A stretch of DNA of 64,000 nt from Acanthacorydalis orientalis (Eukaryota > Arthropoda > Insecta > Megaloptera > Corydalidae). The notes beneath the pieces were generated by a model. That model saw only the letters and a list, made by a program, of their open reading frames with translations. It had not been told where the DNA came from and ran no database searches. The position numbers and the translations under genes are program-made. Shown here in pieces: positions 1 through 11,622 of this stretch (its first letter is position 1; each line of letters opens with the position of its first letter). The stretch is from contig CM068316.1 in the NCBI GenBank assembly GCA_034766995.1, forward strand, positions 27,785,106 through 27,849,105, read 5' to 3'.

Positions 1-295
1 AATAACATTCATGAGCTAATTTTAACTGAGTTCATTGCAACATAATGCACATTTATATATTGATGATTCAATTGTCAAAATACTCGACACTGACATTGAT
101 CTATTTGCGGTTAGGATATACGTTAGTAGACCAAATTAGTGTTCACTTTTTACATAATGCGATTTCTTTATTGTATACTTTGAGATACATTTTTTGTATC
201 TTATATTTTTTATTTATTTTCATCGATCGTTCTAATAAAAACCATAAGTAACAAGATCTATTTATTCATCGTTTCATATTATAACATTTTGTTAC

Positions 296-304
296 ATATA
301 TATA

Positions 305-366
<62 letters not shown>
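296..366. repeat. (TA)n microsatellite
   Basis: About 70 bp of alternating TA, broken once by a short T run near 309. No coding potential. Confidence 0.95.
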
Positions 367-368
<2 letters not shown>

Positions 369-693
369 CACCTAACCTCCGATTTACACAGTCTTCGAAT
401 TGAAAGTTTCCGTTTAACATGATTGAGGGAATGCGCAAAAACTTACATTTATACGGCACTAATTCAATTTAACATGATCTGAGAATTCCAAAAAAAAATT
501 ATAAAACACTTTCGCTTTCTGGATTAATGTGTAAAATATAGTCTCCAGTTTTATTAAAAATAAATAATATTGTTTCATTGAGGATTTATAAAACCTTCAT
601 CTTATTTTTAATATGAGATGTGAATTCGAATTGCACGATTTCGATTCCTCGGTACTTTTGGGAAATCAATCTACCGTGTAATTCAAAGGTTAG

Positions 694-707
694 GTATATA
701 CATATAC

Positions 708-741
<34 letters not shown>

Positions 742-805
742 ATGTATATATATATATATATATATATTTGTATGTATATATATATATATATATATGTATA
801 TAATA
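694..805. repeat. Compound (TA)n array with a 30-bp higher-order period
   Basis: The TA run contains the interruption TTTGTATGTA twice, exactly 30 bp apart (about 737 and 767). The array therefore grew in part by duplicating a 30-bp block and not only by dinucleotide slippage. Confidence 0.9.
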
Positions 806-976
806 TAAATATATTAATACATTCTAACAACCAATGATTTCTGTCCAAAAATATTTTTTTTATAAATTAAATTTATTCACAGGATTCATTTTTATTATTA
901 TCTTTAATCAAAAATTCGAATTAGTACAATTATATTTATTTATTTGCAAGTGATTATTTCGTTTTATATATAGATA

Positions 977-2248
977 GTTTTCCAATAAGAACGCATTTTT
1001 TTAATTTGAAATAAAACAAAATTTGCGTTAGAAAACTTTAAGTTTCTTTATTATAAATAATAGTTGGGGATACACTATATATAAATGAAAAATAATATTG
1101 TGTAACGGTCGCGTGCTTTTTTACAGGCAACCATTCTTTTGTTATAATTTTTGAATAACATTCGTGTGCAAATGGTACTCTATCACAACAATTACTCTTC
1201 GGATTTTATCTTTTAGGCCGGAAATTATTTTAGGATTATTGCCGTACACCTGTCCTTTAACGTGGAACCAAAGTAAGTAGTTCAATGGTGTTAAATTTCC
1301 GGATCTCAGTAGTCAATTCATGTCACCATTTCTGGAAATAACGCAACCAAGAAATATCGGGCTTAGTAAATCAATTGTTTCAGCAGCTGTGTGGATTGTC
1401 ATAATGTCCTGCTGGAACCACATGTCTTCCAGATCAATATCATCGAATTATACCCACAAAAAATGGTTATTATGTATTGGTATCTTTCTCCATTCACAGT
1501 AATCCAACCTGATTTTCAAAAAAGTAAAGACTAATTATTCCGTCAGACCATAGTGCGCACCAAACAGTAACTCTTTCTGTATGTAGTAGTTTCTCAACGA
1601 TCACCCTTGAATTTTCTTCATCCCAGATTCGGTAGTTTCTTATTAACGTAGCAAGAGAGTTCTAAATAAGACTCATCGTTAAAGACGACTTCAGGAAAAC
1701 CGTATTATTATTCCAGTATCCAATTAACAAACATCCGACACAATCAATTGTCTGCTGGCTTCAATTCTTATAATTGAACCTTATGAGCCTTCAGTAATAA
1801 ATCCTTATACAAAATACGCCATGTGGTGGTCTGTGAAATCCCCAATTATTGTGAACATCATGGAATTGACATTCCTACTGGCTCTTTCGGTACTCTTTCA
1901 CAAACCAAGTCACTGTTTTCTTTAGAACGAGCACTATAAACACCTGTTGATGTTTTTTTTTACCTTTAACCGATTCAGCTTCTTCTAATTTATTCACTAA
2001 TCGAAGAATTATTGATTCAGATGGACGAGTATGTCGAGAATAAATATCGTGCAATTTACGAAATGTATTTTTCATAGAACGGCCATTTTCATAAAACAAT
2101 TGTATTAATTCACTGCGTTGTTTTGTTGTATACGAAGACAAAACTAAAATTATCAATGTCAAAACTTAACAAATATCAAAAAATACAGCTGTCTGTTTAA
2201 TATCTGTGACACAGAACCTCTTAAAAAATTGCATCAGTATTGAAAAAT
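977..2248 (-). mobile_element. DUF4817-type Tc1/mariner-superfamily element, copy E1
   Basis: Imperfect terminal inverted repeats flank a dead minus-strand transposase. The left end reads TTTTCCAATAAGAACGCA followed by a T run and AA. The right end, reverse complemented, reads TTTTTCAATACTGATGCA and then a T run and AA. The left end abuts a TA. Copy E2 at 60.4-61.1 kb shares both ends, including the stretch next to the T run and the 3' untranslated part, which supports these boundaries. Length is about 1.27 kb, normal for a transposon with one transposase gene. Ends are read by eye and may be off by a few bases. Confidence 0.7.
1085..2162 (-). pseudogene. DUF4817-type transposase, broken (E1)
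   Basis: This is an IS630/Tc1/mariner-superfamily transposase of the branch with an N-terminal DUF4817 helix-turn-helix, which would bind the element's own ends. The N-terminal part (2162 down to about 1950) is one open frame with the typical pattern YTTKQR..LIQLFYENGRS, then RKLHDIYSRH, then SESIILRLVNKLEE. The C-terminal part is visible near 1320-1200 as LRSGNLTPLNYLLW followed by VKGQVYGNNP and IRRVI. Between them the frame is lost to indels and stops. The usual PRSCDLTPLDFFLW motif has become RSGNLTPLNYLLW, so the last acidic residue is Asn. No functional product is expected. The subfamily is recognised from memory of its motifs; no search was run. Confidence 0.7.
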
Positions 2249-3547
2249 CCTTCACTAAAGTAAATTTATCGATAATATATGAAAGAAAGAAAGAAAAGAT
2301 ATGTAAAGAAATACGAAAAATATACTGATAACAAAATTACGAAATCATTAATTACATTAACTAGACATAACGAGCCAAAACATTTTCTTATGTTTATAAT
2401 TACTTTCTTTGCAGGTACTTTCGTATCGATTTTATAAAAGTTTTGTAATTAAATAAAGTTTATCAACTCGTGATGACCTCAGAAAAGATATAAAAAGTAT
2501 TTCGATTTTACATCGTTTAATAATTATGTATCGAAAATAACATACTTTAGAAAATATAAAGTTTTCTTATCCTATCATGATTTGAAAGACACTACTGATT
2601 GATCTCTTTTTGAAACTAATTACTGCCGGACTTTATATTCACTTTATATCCATTTATCATAATATCTTAATAACAAAGTTTACTTATTGCTTAATGGACA
2701 TAGTTCGAAATTACGATGTATACTGCATTCGGTTGACTGATGTACTCTCCTCAAATTTCATACAAACTTCAAATAAGTATTACTAATTAATTAAATAAAG
2801 AATACGGCATACTTATCAATTAGGCATGATTAATCATCTATATTGGTTAACATTAATTATTTAAAATAAATAATAAACAGAATCATCGAAAATATATAAT
2901 AAATATATCATATATAAAAAAAAATTGAATAAAGATAAATTATATTTATCTTTTATTAAAGATAAATATAATTTATCTTTATTCCATATTTTTTTTAAAC
3001 TTACATAATAATATCTGCATAAAAACTGTAGTTTATCATATAATGTAGCAAAAAAATTCTTTTCTCAAAATAGGATTTCTGATAAATATATTTTACTCTC
3101 TAAATGTGTAAAAAATTAAACATGCGACTTGCCGAAATATGATTTGTAAAACAGTTATATAATGAATTATAAACATGTTATCTTTTTCATTCATAATGTT
3201 CGCCCTTATCTTTTGAATATAATCTTTAATATTAAGTAAATAATTATACAAAATTCAAAATACCATAAGGCCCCATTGTATATCGTGGAAAATGTTTACT
3301 ATACATAGTACTGTTTCAGGTAATTCGCATAAGTATGACGAAGCATAAATATATTTAAAAAAAGTTGCACAATGGGTTGCAATGTGTATGGCCAAGTTTA
3401 CGACATATTGTGTAAAATTCTCATAGCTGCAGTGTTTATTAGAGTGTATTTGTAATCAAAATTAAAGGAAATGATTTATAAATATGTTTGTCATGAAATG
3501 GTGCAGATCACGGAAGGTCATTTAAAAGATTTTTATTACTAGTTTTT
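2249..3547. other. AT-rich spacer between two transposons
   Basis: About 1.3 kb with no recognised gene. It holds a long perfect hairpin at 2927-2984 and a weak splice-like motif at 2412-2417; otherwise nothing was seen. Confidence 0.6.
2927..2984. repeat. Perfect 27-bp inverted repeat, 4-base loop
   Basis: Arms 2927-2953 and 2958-2984 are exact reverse complements separated by TATT. The arm centres on ATAAATTATATTTATC. Similarity continues more weakly on both sides into A-rich/T-rich sequence. It could be a tiny fold-back element or a cruciform-forming site. Confidence 0.9.
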
Positions 3548-3549
3548 TA

Positions 3550-4843
3550 CGAAAGAAAAGAAGTACCCGGCCTGACCTAGAGATGGCGGTAGTTGTTTGA
3601 AAAATATCACTGTATTAGAAAGTACACAATCTATAAAGCATATGTTTCAAGTTTGAGGACGCCACGTTGTTTAGTATTTGTTTGGCAGCCATCAATAGCG
3701 AACGTTTTCAGTGAATTTGTGAAAATGGAGAAAATTGGACATCGTTACGTGATACAATACTTTTATTTGAAAGGCCTCAGCCCAACCAATATAAAAGCTG
3801 AACTGGATTCTACTCTGGGTGAGTCTGCTCCTTCGTTTACAACAGTGAAATATTGGGTAGCAGAGTTTAAACGACGCCGTACGAGCTGCCAAGACGAGCA
3901 TCGCAGTGGTCGACCAAATGAGGTGACGACTCCAGAAATGGTGAAGAAAATCCACAAAGCGGTACTGGATGATCGTCGACTGAAAGTGCGCGAGCTAGCA
4001 GACATAGTAGGCATTTCAAATAGTGCGGTACATCGCATATTATCTGAAAATTTGGACATGAGAAAGCTGTGTGCAAGATGGGTGCTGCGTTTGCTCACAC
4101 TCGAGCAAAAACAGTGTCGTGAAGATGTTTCAATTGAGTGTTTAGCGAAGTTTCACAGCAACAAAGCAGAATTTTTGCGCCGTTTCATAACCATGGATGA
4201 AACATGGGTCCATCACTTCACACCCGAGACAAAAGAACAATCAAAACAATGGACTGAAACAGGAGAACCGACTCCAAAGAAGGCGAAGACCGAAGTTTCA
4301 TCTGTAGGCAAGGTCATGGCGTCGGTTTTTTTTGGATGCGCGTGGGATAATTTTCATTGACTATCTTGGAAAAGAAAAAACTATCAACGGCGAGTATTAT
4401 GCGAACTTATTGCAACGTTTGAGCGAGGAAATCAAGCAAAAACGGCCGCATTTGGCTAAGAAGAAAGTGTTGTTTCATCAAGACAATGCACCAGCTCACA
4501 AATCCGTTATTGCAATGGCCAAAATTAATGAATTAAAGTTTGAATTGCTACCTCATGCACCCTATTCGCCAGATTTAGCCCCCTCGGATTATTTTCTGTT
4601 CCCAAACTTGAAAAAAAGGCTCAGTGGTCAAAGATTTCTCAACGATGAAGAAGTGATGTCGGCAGTTAATGGGTATTTTGAGGAGCAAGACAGTTCTTAT
4701 TATAAAAAGGGTATCGAACTTATTGACCATCGCTGGGAAAAGTTTATAGAGCTGAAAGGAGATTATGTTGAAAAATAAATATATTTTTTTCCAGAATTTT
4801 TGTGTTTTCTTTGTTGGGTCGGGTACTACTGGGATCGCCCTCG
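3550..4843 (+). mobile_element. Near-intact mariner, irritans-like (family A)
   Basis: The element is about 1294 bp, the usual size for mariner. It is flanked by TA at 3548-3549 and 4844-4845. The right end, reverse complemented, reads CGAGGGCGATCCCAGTAG then TACCC. The left end is decayed: it begins CGAAAG and regains the match at AGTACCCGGCCTGACC, about four bases short. The transposase lies inside in the same orientation. The damaged left end would probably weaken mobilisation even if transposase were supplied by another copy. Confidence 0.85.
3725..4778 (+). pseudogene. Mariner transposase with one frameshift (family A)
   Basis: DDE/D transposase of mariner, which cuts and pastes the element at TA sites in the nucleus. 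Start is the ATG at 3725 (MEKIGHRY); the frame is open upstream but mariner proteins begin here. The N-terminal half has two helix-turn-helix regions and the linker WVHHFTPE. All three catalytic aspartates are present: MDETW, HQDNAPAH and SPDLAPSDYFLF, the last two 35 positions apart as in DD34D enzymes. The C-terminus ends GDYVEK. The only lesion seen is at about 4325-4334, where a run of eight T gives one base more than the frame needs. The first frame therefore ends at 4360 and the second (from about 4332) runs to 4778. Total coding length, about 350 codons, is normal. It is either a young dead copy or a sequencing slip in the T run. Confidence 0.9.
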
Positions 4844-5304
4844 TATAACCACTTCTTAATTCTGATAATCCATTATTTTTCAATTTCAGGATAAATATTA
4901 ACATCGAATTTAAAGTAATTATGGCTAAATAGATTGCTTTTTCAGATGGTATATTTCTACAAAAACGCAACGAAAGCATATGAAGTTTTTGAAACAAGTG
5001 TTTTACTGTAACATCAGTTGTGAAATTTGTTTGGACATGTATGAGGTGTTTAAAAGTATCCATTTACGATTAATCATTTTGAACAATATGACTTGTTAAA
5101 CAAATCAGTAGTTACGAAACAGTTCTGCAAACAAACTGCAACTCGTTCTGCAACCACAACTAAGTCACCATGAATGAAGGAGTGTTCGCCGTTATTAATT
5201 CCTTCTCCACATTTCTTACTTGCCTTCATTTTATTTATTTTTTTCGATTATTTGCTTGAAGAATATTTTTTTATTAATTACTTTCATATCTAAATTTGAT
5301 TCTA

Positions 5305-6530
5305 GGAAGGTGGTTTGAGGAATACTTTGGTTTGTATACTCGATAAGGGAAAGGGGGACAGCTGTTTTCATATAGTTCTTTCCCTTTTAATAGCGCAAGT
5401 GAAATTGCAAATCATTCATTCTTCGTTTGACAGTTATTTTATTACAAGCCTGCAAAGTTGCACAATGGATAAAATATGAATTCGAGGTATGATTCAGTTG
5501 TTTTTTTCTTTAAAAAGGAAAACAGCCAAAGAAATCCATAAGAGGATATTTCCTAGATTGGGTGAATCTTGTCCTTCCTACGAAAGCGTTCAACTTTGGA
5601 TGAATGAGTTTAAACGTAGCAGAATGAGCATTAAAAATACGCTACACACAGGAGGCTTGAAAACAGCTGTCTTATCAGGAATTATCGATAAGGCCATAAT
5701 ATGGTTTTACCTGACCGGCGAGTGAAAATGAGCGAGATAGGAGAGGTTATAAGTATCTCAACTGACAACGGATTTCATTTTGCATAACGAATTGCGTATG
5801 CAAAACTCTTCCGCAAGATGGGTGCCACGTTTTCTCACTGCAGAGCAAACACGAGTGCGTACGCAAACATCAACCGAATTCTTGAAACTGTTTGAGAAGA
5901 ATCCAACGGATTTCATGCGGCGTTTTGTGATCATGGATGAATCTTGGGTTCACCATTATTCACTAGAATCGGAAACGCTATCAAAGTAGTAAACTGAACG
6001 CGGTGAAATAGCTCCGAAAAGACGATTCACTCGGCTGGAAAGTCAATGGCGTCATTTTTCTGGATTGCAAAAAGAATTGTCTTGGTTGACTACCTTCAGA
6101 AGAGAAACTACTAAGCAGCACTTTTGGAAAAGTTGAAGGCAGCCAAGAAAAACGGGTTGTTCTACCATGAGAATGCTCCAGCTCATTCAAGCGTTGTCGT
6201 TGAAAAAAATCGGCCAAATAGAAGATTGAAATACTTCCGCACCTACCGTATTTACCTGATTTGGCTCATTCAGACTTCCATCTGTTCCCTAATTTCAAAA
6301 TTTTCCTGGCTGGAAACAGGTTTAGGTCGATTGAAGAGACGATAGAGGTCGTAAACGGCTACTTTGTGAACTTCAAAGAAAACAACTTCCGAGAGGGAAT
6401 CGTGATGTTGGATAAACGTTGGTACAAGTGCACTGAACTTGGAAGGAATTATGTCGAAAAATAAAGTACACTTTGAAACTGAAGCTGTTGTCTCTAATAT
6501 CGAATCAAGTTACTCTTCAAAGCGCCCTGG
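5305..6530 (+). mobile_element. Mariner, family B, copy B1 (dead)
   Basis: The element is 1226 bp between TA at 5303-5304 and TA at 6531-6532. The left end reads GGAAGGTGGTTTGAGGAAT. The right end, reverse complemented, reads CCAGGGCGCTTTGAAGAGT. Both match the family B end seen in copy B2 at 56,939 (CGAGGGTGGTTTGAAGAG). Transposase remnants run in the same direction. Confidence 0.85.
5465..6464 (+). pseudogene. Mariner transposase, broken (B1)
   Basis: Starts at ATG 5465, but codon 5 is a stop (TGA where copy B2 has GGA). Recognisable blocks follow in order: ESCPSYESVQLWMNEFKR (about 5570), SSARWVPRFLTAEQ (about 5810), the first catalytic Asp in IMDESWVHHYS (about 5930), ENAPAH (about 6170), SDFHLFPNFK (about 6270), and the C-terminus ending GRNYVEK at 6464. 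The second catalytic Asp is Glu here (HENAPAH for the usual HDNAPAH). Several indels separate the blocks. No active enzyme is expected. It is about 330 codons if the frame breaks are ignored, close to the family length. Confidence 0.8.
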
Positions 6531-6532
6531 TA

Positions 6533-8320
6533 TTTCTTTCCGTTTTTTCGCCATATTTTCATATTTTTCATTTTTAAAATTTTTCTCTTATAATTCCCAT
6601 TCATAGTCGCACGACATATGAAAGAAATTGTACAATTCAATAAACTTTATCCAAAAAAATTTATTAACACATACTGATATCATAATAATTATATATAGAC
6701 TGAGAAGGCATTCACTGACAATGAGATATTACAACCCATTGTACAACTTAGACTGTTATTCAAAAAATATCCAAACTAGTTGATTTAATGCAATAATTGG
6801 ACAAAAAAACATCAATAACCTCTACACATTAACAAAATTAAATCGCAAAAAATAATTATGCAATATAATTGACCGTAAATGGACTCTTAAGTCACGATCT
6901 ACAATCGAAATAGTTTTGGATTGATGTAAAATCATTTAAATTTTTTCCAGTTATATGAAAAGTATATGTTATATTAGAAATATGTATATCTCTGAACAAT
7001 AGTTAGATCAAAACTGAGCAATATTTTATATAAACACATTCATAGAACTAAGAATATTAAAAATGTAAACAAATTCTTCAAATCTGTCATAGCATATATA
7101 ACACTTGTTTCCAAAAGAAATAATAAAATATGGAATATTACAATATTTGCATCTGAATTTCAGTAAAATACAGAAAATTATAATTTATTGTACGGGCATT
7201 TGCAATATTTTGTATCACGAGTAAATATTATTATTCGTAATTTCGGTGTACTTTACTTTATCTAACTCTGTACCGTAAACGTAGTCATCCTTGTACTGTC
7301 ATCAAAACAGATAATATTAAAAATAAATACACCTACTTAAAAAGCCATAAAAGAAAAATCGTTACTAACTTAATATTATCTTAAACTTTAAGACATTTGT
7401 TTAATTTACAGAAAAAGAGGCTAGCGCTGGCTATCAAGTATTACTTTTGTGAAGTTTTCACAAATCTAAATATTAAAAACTACTTTATCTTTCCTCGTAT
7501 TGTTTCATTAAATAACAATTTTATATGTACAATATTCTTCAAGAACGATTTCTCGTAAATGTGTTCACTGTTATTTTCTTCAAAATAAAACAAATGTTTT
7601 TCAATAAAAACTGAACGTGAATAGATAACAAAATTAATGTACTCGTATTCAATGACTGTGAATTCTTACAAGATTGCTTGTAATAAGATATTCATAACAT
7701 AAAGGACAATAAGTAGTTACAAAGTTATTGTCTTTATAACAATAAAAAACCAACATTTAAGAGTTTGAATGAAACTGAAAACAATTCGACATCAAAATTA
7801 ACATAACAGACTTCATAAAAAACGATGAAATGTTAAGGTTACTAATAATTTACATAAAACGTATAATTCACGTTTATATGGCAAATATATCAAAATTGAA
7901 AAAATATAAATAATGGTTTAATAATACAGTTAATGTAAACACTCACTTTTCATAATTAATATTCAGATAATTTTCCAACTAATAATCCAATTTATCGAAA
8001 AGGTAATAAATCATACATTCTATAAAGATTACTTGTATTGTTTATTATTTTTTTAAATGAAATCGAACATTCATGCATTAAATATTTTTAAATTTTCATC
8101 TGCCTGACGAATTTTTTAAAAAATGTTTTAAGATGTATCACAGATTTAAACTCAATATAACGATAAAATGTTATTTAACAACAGAAAAATAATGTAGAAA
8201 AATCATTGTTTAAATGAGACTCTCCATTATCAAAAACGTTATGATAAAGATAATCCCAGTCGAATAAGTATTATACATGAAATATATTAGTCTTATATAC
8301 GGCTCAGCACCTAATCTCCA
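6533..8320. other. AT-rich, nothing recognised
   Basis: About 1.8 kb of very AT-rich sequence with no long reading frame, no transposon motif and, unusually for this window, no long TA microsatellite. Confidence 0.6.
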
Positions 8321-8339
8321 ATGACTATTACATTGTATT

Positions 8340-8945
8340 TGTTTTGTCATATTTTCGGCATCTCCAAAGAGCTCTGGACCAAAACATCGAGTATTGATGC
8401 AAATGGCAAATTAAAAGTAAACGCCAATAAGACAGAAGCAATAATATTCAAAAGAGAGAAGAAAGAAGAACCAGGATACCTTAACGTCGATGAACCCGAC
8501 ATCCCTTGGAAGAACTCTATCATATATTTGGGGGTGCGCATGGACAGAGAGCTTAAGTACAACGAGCATGACGCATTTGCACGTAAGAAAGCGTATGCCG
8601 CCCTGGCCATACTTCATTCACTTATGGTCAGGGATAGTGACAAGACATCAAACAAAATTACAATCTACAAGACCGTCATCGGGTCTACTATAACGTACGC
8701 ATCTCCAATATGCCAGAATACCACCAAGACCAACAACCAAAGCCTACAGAGGGTCCAGAATAGGATTTTAAGGATGGCGCTGGATAAAGCATACAACTGA
8801 CCAACAGAACAGGCGTATTCTGAGGCTAAAGTCAACACAGTTGACAATATATTCAAGACACGAATTGTAATTTTTTCGACAATATGCCGCCGAGCACGAC
8901 AAAACAAGAAGTAGATAAAGCACAAGTCAAACCATTAAATAACGG
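8340..8945 (+). pseudogene. Jockey-like non-LTR retrotransposon fragment (reverse transcriptase C-terminal part)
   Basis: The open frame up to 8800 matches the region just after the reverse-transcriptase core of jockey-type LINEs. It contains KVNANKTEAIIF, then IIYLGVRMDRELKY, then IYKTVIGSTITYASPI, then LQRVQNRILRMALD. Upstream, QRALDQNIEY appears in another frame near 8370, so a frameshift lies near 8405. Downstream (about 8801-8945) weak similarity continues past a stop. The catalytic motif and everything 5' of it are missing, as expected for a 5'-truncated LINE copy. This stretch is clearly richer in G+C than its surroundings. No poly-A tail or target duplication was identified. Confidence 0.75.
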
Positions 8946-10176
8946 AATAGGAAAGCATCGGGGGTGAAACTAGTTCGTGCAGCCATGCTACTTCATCGAG
9001 CCCTGGTAAATATTTCTATCTCGGAGGCGGCGGGCCTAGTGAGTAGGAAGCAGACCTGTTAAGAAGGGGATGCTCCAGGGATGCTTCGGTTAAACACTGC
9101 TATGTGTGTTTTTCGAAAGTTTTCGCACGTATTTCCACAAACCAGCTGCACACTTGACATAAAACAGAGTAACATATGATAAGATGACACTGGCAGGTTC
9201 CGGGGTGATACACTCCGAGGTACAACCACATACATAACATGACAGTACACGATAGCAAGAGCCACAATTCAAAAATAAATGGTGAAAAAAAATGCTTCGT
9301 ATTTTCAACACCAAACGATAAACTGACTTGGTAGTTCATATTTAATTTTGCACGCAGTAAAATAATTAAAATAATAAAACATTATTAAAATATTTGTTTG
9401 GTGAAATTTTTTAAATTGCATTCATGTCTAATTTAGATTTTTTATTGGACTCTTTCATATTATTTACCATTTATTGCTTTGTTCAGCTTGTTAATATAAA
9501 TATGGTTTTGAAGCGACTCTGTGCTTTACTTGAATAATGTCATTTATTCATAAAAGCTATTAAAAAAGGCAGGATAGCATCGTCGTCGACAAATACCAAG
9601 CGCTCATGAATATCAGTGACTCTCATTATTGTTTGTAAGAAATTTTATGATTGAGCGATACCCATATTTATTTATTATAACAAAAATATAAGACTTATGT
9701 ACTTGATAGAATGTTTAAACAAAACAATGAAGAATGCATAAATGCCACAAATATAATCTTAAACCCATTTCATACAAGCATTTGTAGAGAAGATAAATGT
9801 GACTCCAAAGTTGAAAACAAAATCGTAAATCCCTTAATATTTTATGTCAATGAACGAACGAACAAAAATATGTTTCTCGTTGTGGTGTCACATTTTAAGG
9901 CATCACAAATGGTCGTGTAAATCGCTATAATATGAAACCAATATTGACTGAACCAGTCTTAAACCGGTCAGACACGGAATACCAGAAACAGTCTTTAATA
10001 TCTTAGACACGGGAAGTATAGATAATGTTTGTTGATGGGCAACATACCTAAAGAAAGTATATAGAGAAAAAGGTAAACAAAGGTGTTGAATCGTGCAACG
10101 TAGGGCAACTATAGGTAAATTCTCTTTTACAAATGAATTTTTCACAATCACCTGTAAGCACTAGAAAATCTATACA
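8946..10176. other. Mixed sequence, no gene recognised
   Basis: 8946-9340 is richer in G+C and may be further transposon debris, but no family was recognised. A 69-codon frame at 9711-9920 has a Cys-containing, Asn-rich composition and no recognisable motif; it is not called as a gene. Confidence 0.5.
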
Positions 10177-11485
10177 CGAGAGCAATTTGAAAAGTTCCCG
10201 GCCTAACTATGAAAGAATGTAGCTTGTGTTTTTAAATTATTAATTATTTTTCAATATAGTCCCCCTGAACTTCAATGCACTTCATCCAGTGATACTTCAG
10301 TGCTTTTATACCATCTCGGAAGTCTCTTTCTCGGAAGTTCTCAAAATAGCGATTCACTGTTGCTATCAGTTTTTCATTTGACGAAAATCACCTACGACTA
10401 AAGATTGTTTTAAGTTTTGAGAACAGATGGAAATGTGAGCGGGCTAAATCTGGAGAATAGGCTGGATGGGGTAGCAAGTTATACTTCAATTCAATGAGTC
10501 TTCCCATAGATACAACAATTGTATGGGGACGTGTATGTTTTTGATGTAGAGATTTTTTTCCTTTAATAAATCTGGTCTTTCCTCGCGAATTGTTTGATCG
10601 AGTTGATCCACAAGTTTTATCGTTATCGTTTGACCCTTTGGATGATAGTCAATTAGCAGTATCCCTTTAGCTTCCCAAAAATTGAAATTGTAACTTTTTC
10701 AGCGAATAAAAATAATTTTGCCTTTTTATGGCGGAGAAAGACCATACTTTCATTGTTCTCATTGTGTTTTTGATTCTGGAGTGTAATGGTGATTCCAAAT
10801 TTCATCTGTAGTCACAAATTGCTAGATAAAGCCAATCATATCCTTCTTTAATCGATCCAAGTAGCCTCGGGAAATTTGTACTCGAATGCGTTTATGATCA
10901 GTTGTCAACAAACGCAGCACCTATCTTGCTTTTTCATACCTAAATCATCAGTTTAGAATATGATACACGCGTTCATTTGAGACACCCACGACCATAGCAA
11001 TTTCGGACACCTTCAATCGCCGATCCTGTAAGACTATCGTGGATGATTTCTTCTGTGGATTTCCTGTGGATGTTCACTTTGTAGATGATTTCTTCTGTCG
11101 TTGCAGTTTTCGGATGTCCACTACACGGGTTATCTTCTAAGTTTGCATGGGCATATTTAAATTCAGCTGCCCAGTTATTTATAGTAGTATACATACGAAG
11201 ATACACTATCACTCAGTGCATTTTTCATCTCATTAAAGATTTCTGTTGGAGTAATGCCTTTTTTGACAGAAAAAATTATCACCGCATGATGTTTAACTTT
11301 ATCCATTTCGACAACGGCACAAAAAGAAATTTATTTAAATCAATGTTCACAACAAATTGCTTACCACATACATTATAGACTTTGAGGTTATGTATAAGAT
11401 AGATATCGCTTTGTATTGTGTCACAAATATTTAAAATACGACCACCACTTATATGTTAGGCTGCGAACTTTTCAAATCACCTTCA
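10177..11485 (-). mobile_element. Mariner, family C (dead, minus strand)
   Basis: About 1.31 kb. The left end reads CGAGAGCAATTTGAAAAG then TTCCCGGCCTAAC. The right end, reverse complemented, reads TATGAAGGTGATTTGAAA then AGTTCGCAGCCTAAC. These are clear mariner-type inverted repeats. The right TA lies at 11,486-11,487. The left TA is uncertain (CA adjoins; a TA lies two bases out). A second copy of the right end with its outside flank sits at 14,358-14,632. Confidence 0.8.
10244..11306 (-). pseudogene. Mariner transposase, broken (family C)
   Basis: Start ATG is at 11,306 (MDKVKHHAVIIFSVKKG). Next comes NWAAEFKYAHANLED, then GHPKTATTEEI near 11,100. Towards the C-terminus, YSPDLARSHFHLFSKLK (about 10,460) and IEVQGDYIEK (stop at 10,244) are readable. 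Both of the later catalytic aspartates are gone: the HQDNAP motif reads HQKHT and the third Asp of PSD is His. Indels and stops separate the blocks. Near 11,040-11,100 the sequence ATGATTTCTTCTGT occurs twice, a small tandem duplication inside the gene. Confidence 0.8.
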
Positions 11486-11622
11486 TACATTAGCACTTTG
11501 ACTTTCTCTCTCGCTAAAAGTTTGTAGCTTGCAGCTCTGGGGACGAAAGTGTTGTTTGACATCGCTATTAAAATACGTATAACCAATGCTCTAAAATGAT
11601 AAATAATCAATAATTTAACATT
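11352..11622. repeat. Two-copy repeat: mariner C right end plus outside flank, copy 1
   Basis: This stretch (the last ~135 bp of mariner C and about 137 bp beyond its end) matches 14,358-14,632 at high identity. Homology crosses the inverted-repeat boundary, so the repeated unit is not the mariner alone. The outside part on the minus strand begins a frame ATG..NNTFVPRA..SY that both copies share at its start. Confidence 0.85.

Larger units (their letters stand above)
1..976. other. AT-rich sequence without a recognisable gene
   Basis: Apart from the two TA arrays, nothing coding or repeated was recognised. Reading frames of 60-70 codons here are rich in Ile, Tyr, Leu and Phe and look like chance in AT-rich DNA. 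Confidence 0.6.

Noticed and set aside
3692..4098. Minus-strand frames opposite mariner A
   Set aside because: Shadows of the plus-strand transposase, which has the family motifs.
9711..9920. 69-codon frame
   Set aside because: No motif, no splice context, AT-rich codon use typical of chance frames here.
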